This document shows positions 60,745-64,000 of a stretch of DNA of 64,000 nt, one piece after another. Position 1 is the first letter of the stretch. Every line of letters starts with the position of its first letter. The DNA lies in NCBI GenBank assembly GCA_004020315.1, contig SAQG01000028.1, forward strand, positions 23,299-87,298, in the 5' to 3' direction. The notes under the pieces were generated by a model that was given only the letters and a program-made list of their open reading frames with translations, had not been told where the DNA came from and made no database searches. A program made the translations under genes and the position numbers. The DNA is from Mesorhizobium sp. GTDB lineage: Bacteria; Pseudomonadota; Alphaproteobacteria; Rhizobiales; Rhizobiaceae.

Positions 60745-61764
60745 ATGGACGTCTTTTCCCTTAAGGCCGGGTTCCTTTCCGCTAGAATTGGGCTTCTCGC
60801 TCTCGTCTCGGTCGCGGCGGCCGCCTCTGGCGTGGCTCTCGCCCCCGGACCCGCGTGGGCTGAGGTTCTCGCCCGCGTTCCCGCCGCGCGCGAAATGGCG
60901 GTCTGCGGCGACGTACTGTTCGTCGGAACCAAACGTTCCTCGGTCTACGCGGTGCCGGTGTCCGGCGGCCGCGCCCGGCGGGTCGCCTCCGGATTCTCCG
61001 CTCCGAATGGAGTCGCATGCTCACGCGGTCGTTTGTTCGTAGCTTCGAGAGACCGCGTGACCGCGTTCAATATCGGGCCGGGGGGCGCTCTGAGCGGCAG
61101 GCGCGACATTCGCCGCGGGCTGCCGAATTCGGGAGCCCACAGTCTTCGCTATATTGCCGTCGGCCCTGATTCCCGGCTCTATGTCTCGTTTGGATCGCCT
61201 TGCAACATTTGTTTGCCGCGCGGACTGCAAAGCACGATCGTCAGCATGAACCAGGACGGGTCCGATCTTCGGCGCGTCGCTTGGGGCGTTCGCAATTCGG
61301 TCGGCTTCGACTGGCGCGGCGGCACCATGTTCTTCACTGACAACGGCGCCGACCGAATGGGCGACGATATCCCGCCGGACGAGCTGAACGCGCTTCGGCC
61401 GGGCGGCTTTTATGGCTTTCCCTACTTCGGAGGCCGAACTCGGCTTAAAGGGTTCCAGGACGCACGGCCGCCCGCGCAGCAGATTCCGCCCGTCTTCGAA
61501 TTTCAAGCACATGTCGCAACCCTCGGAATCCATTTCTTCCGCAGCCTCGGCGGCGACGCTCTGGTCGCTGAGCACGGCAGTTGGAACAGGTCGGTTCCAG
61601 TCGGGCGTCAGGTCGTGCGCGTGCGCTTCAGGGGCGGCCGGCCGGTTTCGGCGACGACTTTCCTCAGAGGCGTCGGCCGGCCCGTGGATGTCAAGGAAGC
61701 GCCGGACGGTTCCGTGCTCGTATCCGACGACGCCGGAGGTGCGATTTACATCTTCAGGCGATGA
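60745..61764 (+). CDS. Sorbosone-dehydrogenase-like periplasmic PQQ-sugar dehydrogenase family protein
   Basis: A 339-residue exported beta-propeller protein of the soluble-glucose/sorbosone dehydrogenase family. A signal peptide spans about residues 1-38 (ending PAWA). Family features are GFSAPNGVACSRGRLFVAS, LRYIAVGPDSRLYVS, FFTDNGADRMGDDIPPDELN, and VAEHGSWNRSVPVGRQV with VDVKEAPDGSVLVSDDAGG at the end (segments cited for location). The cofactor in relatives is PQQ; a sugar or aldose substrate is likely but not shown. It lies between the two LysR copies and may have been inserted by the event that duplicated them. Confidence 0.85.
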   Translation: MDVFSLKAGFLSARIGLLALVSVAAAASGVALAPGPAWAEVLARVPAAREMAVCGDVLFVGTKRSSVYAVPVSGGRARRVASGFSAPNGVACSRGRLFVASRDRVTAFNIGPGGALSGRRDIRRGLPNSGAHSLRYIAVGPDSRLYVSFGSPCNICLPRGLQSTIVSMNQDGSDLRRVAWGVRNSVGFDWRGGTMFFTDNGADRMGDDIPPDELNALRPGGFYGFPYFGGRTRLKGFQDARPPAQQIPPVFEFQAHVATLGIHFFRSLGGDALVAEHGSWNRSVPVGRQVVRVRFRGGRPVSATTFLRGVGRPVDVKEAPDGSVLVSDDAGGAIYIFRR

Positions 61765-61841
61765 CGCCCGAGGGTTCTTTCACGCGAAGCGCTTCAGGTT
61801 GGCGGATTGGTTTGGCGGTTGGGCGACGCGCGCGACCTGTT

Positions 61842-62762
61842 CTACCGCGCGCCTTCTCGTCCCTCCCCGACCGGCCCCGTCTTCTGCTCAGCCGCAACAA
61901 GCATCTCGACAAACCTGGTCACCTTGGGCGGGCGGAAGCGTGCGGCGGGGTAGACCGTGTAGATGCCTCCGGAGGGCAGCTGCCAGTCCGGCAGGATCTG
62001 GATGAGCCGCCCGGCGGCCAGCTCGTCCCGCACCAGGAAATCCGGCAGCACCGACAGGCCGGCGCCGGCGCGGACCGCCGCCAGCACTGCCGGTGTCGCG
62101 TCGATGGCGATCGTTGCCTGCAGGCGCACGGCCGCCCCATGCTCGTCGTCGCCGCGCGAAAATTGCCATAGCAGCGGTTCGCGCAGCGCCATGTTGGCGA
62201 CGAAGGGCAGCCCGGCTAGGTCTTGCGGTTCGCCGGCCGTGAACCGGCCGGCAAACTCCGCGCCGCACACCATGAACTGCCTGAAAGTGCCGATCCGCCG
62301 CGCCTGCAGGCTGGAATCGGCCAACCAGCCGACGCGGATCGCCACGTCCATCCCACCGGAAGCCAGGTCGATGGTCTCGTCGCCCAGCGTCAACTCCACC
62401 CGGCAGGCGGGATAGCGGGCGCTAAAGGCGGCGACCACCGGCACCACCGCCGACGTGCCGTAGTCGTTCGGCGCCGTGATGCGCAGTGTGCCGGTCGGCT
62501 CGGCGGCAGCTTGCGCGAGCTCGTTGAAGGCATCCTCGGCCTGCTGCAGGACTTGTAGGCAGCGGGCATGGAATGTCCGGCCGGCCTCGGTCGGATGGAC
62601 CCGCCGCGTCGTGCGGATCAGCAGCGTCATTCCCAAGTCGCGCTCCAGCCGCGCCACCTGCTGGCTGACGACCGCCTTGGTGATGCCCAGCCGCTCGGCA
62701 GCCCGCGTGAAGGAGCCGGCATCGACCACCGCGGCGAAGTAGGCCAGCCGGTTCAGGTTCAT
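61842..62762 (-). CDS. LysR-family regulator (intact copy)
   Basis: A 306-residue LysR protein with helix-turn-helix SFTRAAERLGITKAVVSQQV (residues about 17-36) and a complete effector domain. Its sequence from about residue 80 onward is duplicated in the fragment at 59964-60600, with a central 294-bp tract identical at DNA level (62124-62417 against 60198-60491). It is divergent from an MBL-fold protein gene, the likely target. Start ATG 62762; the C-terminus has a variable extra tail compared with the fragment. Confidence 0.92.
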   Translation of the reverse strand: MNLNRLAYFAAVVDAGSFTRAAERLGITKAVVSQQVARLERDLGMTLLIRTTRRVHPTEAGRTFHARCLQVLQQAEDAFNELAQAAAEPTGTLRITAPNDYGTSAVVPVVAAFSARYPACRVELTLGDETIDLASGGMDVAIRVGWLADSSLQARRIGTFRQFMVCGAEFAGRFTAGEPQDLAGLPFVANMALREPLLWQFSRGDDEHGAAVRLQATIAIDATPAVLAAVRAGAGLSVLPDFLVRDELAAGRLIQILPDWQLPSGGIYTVYPAARFRPPKVTRFVEMLVAAEQKTGPVGEGREGAR

Positions 62763-62921
62763 GCGCGGCTCATCGCAGGTGCGACCTCATTGTCAGGCAA
62801 TGGCATACATTACGTCTATTTTGTTGGCCTTCAATACCCATTCGGCTTTTGCCATCTTCCGGATCAAGGCTGCGCGGGAGATGCGCCGCCGGAATTCCGC
62901 ATTCGAGCCCAGGAGACATCC

Positions 62922-63818
62922 ATGTTCACACGGAGAGCCATCATGAAAACCACCCTCGCCGCCGGCGCCGCCGCCGTCTTCGCTCCCGCCGGGCTTGGCC
63001 ATGCAGCCGCAGGGCTTTCCTGGAAACATTTTCCGGCCGGCGAAAACGGCTTCTTTCGCGCCCCCGTGCTGATCACCGGCGCCTCCGAGGCGCTGCTGAT
63101 CGACGGCGGTTTCACCTATTCTGACGGCCGCGCCGTGGCCGAGGCGATCAAGGCGACGGGCAAGACGCTCACCACCATCTATGTCAGCCAGTCCGACCCG
63201 GACTTTTATTTCGGCCTCAAGCCGATCAAGGAAGCTTTCCCGCAGGCACGGGTGATCGCCGCAGCCGAGACGGTGGCCGCCATCAACGGCAGCGTCGACA
63301 AGAAGATCGCGGTTTGGGGACCGCAGCTCAAGGAGAATGGGCCGCAGGCGCTGGCCGATGTGGTCATCCCCGAGGTGTTCGACGGCAAGACACTCACCGT
63401 CGATGGCGAGACCATTGAGATCGTCGACGCGGAAGGCCTCGCCAACCGGCGCTATCTTTCGGTGCCGTCGCTGAACGCGGTGTTCGGCGGGGTGATGATT
63501 TTTTCGGGCGTGCATGTCTGGACCGCCGACGCGCCGACCAGGGAACAGCGCGCCGCCTGGCTCGCCAATCTCGAAAGGATCGCGGCCACCAAGCCTGAAA
63601 TCGTCGTGCCCGGCCACATGACGCCGCAGGCTGCCACCGACCTCTCGGGTGTCGAGCACACCAGAGCCTATCTCATTGCCTTCGAGGAAGAACTGGCCAA
63701 GGCCAAGGACGCAGCCGCGCTCAAGGGCGCCATGGAAGCCCGCTTCCCCAACCTCGGCATGGGCGTTGCGCTCGACATCGGCTCCAAGGTCGCCACCGGC
63801 GAGATGAAGTGGGGCTGA
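62922..63818 (+). CDS. Exported MBL-fold protein with degenerate metal motif
   Basis: A 298-residue protein with a signal sequence (MFTRRAIMKTTLAAGAAAVF, possibly Tat because of the arginine pair) and an MBL fold. Where hydrolases have HxHxDH the sequence reads SQSDPDFYFGL, so only the Asp is kept; VPGHM later retains a His. ATG 62922 follows AGGAGA; ATG 62943 is an alternative that would shorten the signal. It is divergent from a LysR regulator. Loss of the histidines argues against a normal binuclear zinc hydrolase; an altered metal site or non-catalytic role is possible. Confidence 0.85.
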   Translation: MFTRRAIMKTTLAAGAAAVFAPAGLGHAAAGLSWKHFPAGENGFFRAPVLITGASEALLIDGGFTYSDGRAVAEAIKATGKTLTTIYVSQSDPDFYFGLKPIKEAFPQARVIAAAETVAAINGSVDKKIAVWGPQLKENGPQALADVVIPEVFDGKTLTVDGETIEIVDAEGLANRRYLSVPSLNAVFGGVMIFSGVHVWTADAPTREQRAAWLANLERIAATKPEIVVPGHMTPQAATDLSGVEHTRAYLIAFEEELAKAKDAAALKGAMEARFPNLGMGVALDIGSKVATGEMKWG

Positions 63819-63867
63819 GGCGGGCGCCAACCTCGATCTGATCCGGGCGACCTGGGTGAAGCTGCCG

Positions 63868-64000
63868 ATCTCCCCCCTTGCGGGGGAGATGCCCGGTAGG
63901 GCAGAAGGTCCCTCCGACCTATCAAGACCTGGGTTCCTCGCCCACCGCGAAGCGGGGGAGAGGTGGCCGCCCACGGGTCTTGCCTTTGGCAAGCCCGAGG
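63868..64000. repeat. Intergenic palindromic repeats at the right edge
   Basis: Hairpins ATCTCCCCC...GGGGGAGAT (63868-63890) and CTTGCC-TTT-GGCAAG (63979-63993) belong to the same C/G-rich palindrome style as those at 52640-52983. They may also terminate transcription of the MBL gene. No gene is visible in the last 180 bp. Confidence 0.65.

Noticed and set aside
60601..60932. N-terminal extension of the LysR fragment that would make a 322-residue protein
   Set aside because: The extension is antisense to the signal peptide region of the sorbosone-dehydrogenase-like gene, has no helix-turn-helix, and shows no similarity to the N-terminus of the intact LysR copy.

Overview
The window is high-GC, gene-dense chromosomal DNA of an alphaproteobacterium of the Rhizobiales, most probably Mesorhizobium or a close relative. 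That placement rests on the gene orders (DUF2093-lpxK-waaA-DUF374 acyltransferase-DUF4170-cysQ-pmbA; hutU-G-H-I with divergent hutF-hutC) and on the rhizobial-type intergenic palindromes. It is inference; no 16S or marker phylogeny was possible.

Layout. 1-7 kb: complete histidine utilisation locus (hutU runs off the left edge) with its GntR repressor HutC and a consensus HutC operator in the hutI/hutF divergent promoter, followed by a RidA-type protein. 7-10 kb: zinc ABC importer behind a Zur-like box. 10-17 kb: tyrosine/homogentisate catabolism (lrp-like regulator, hppD, fah-like, MBL hydrolase, hmgA, MarR regulator), interrupted by a brnT/brnA toxin-antitoxin remnant whose toxin is frameshifted and by a DinB-like protein. 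17-23 kb: threonine degradation (tdh, kbl), a GGDEF-EAL protein, a 5'-truncated vapC, and a MarR/membrane-protein pair. 23-34.5 kb: accessory catabolism (OYE-like flavoprotein, queF, enolase-superfamily enzyme, two secreted paralogues, oligopeptide-type binding protein, MttB-family methyltransferase, LysR regulators, quinone oxidoreductase). 34.5-44.4 kb: housekeeping genes (mutL, EamA exporter, lipid A/Kdo genes, cysQ, pmbA). 44.7-48.7 kb: a Gtr-like glycosylation cluster. 48.8-55.5 kb: a LacI-controlled sugar ABC importer with a GH127 arabinofuranosidase and a mobile-looking palindromic element inside the operon.

55.5-59.9 kb is an island of different character: less GC-rich in places, with rare families. 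It has a HEPN-motif protein divergent from a ParB-like protein, a putative Ntn-hydrolase split by a single-base frameshift in a G-run, and an HNH endonuclease with a probable PUA-like reader domain. This is the best candidate for an undescribed defence or conflict system; the assignment is inference from domain content and neighbourhood.

60-64 kb: a truncated LysR copy and an intact LysR copy flank a sorbosone-dehydrogenase-like gene. The two LysR copies share a 294-bp identical tract between more diverged flanks, a signature of recent gene conversion. The intact copy is divergent from an MBL-fold protein whose metal motif is degenerate. The window ends in intergenic palindromic repeats.
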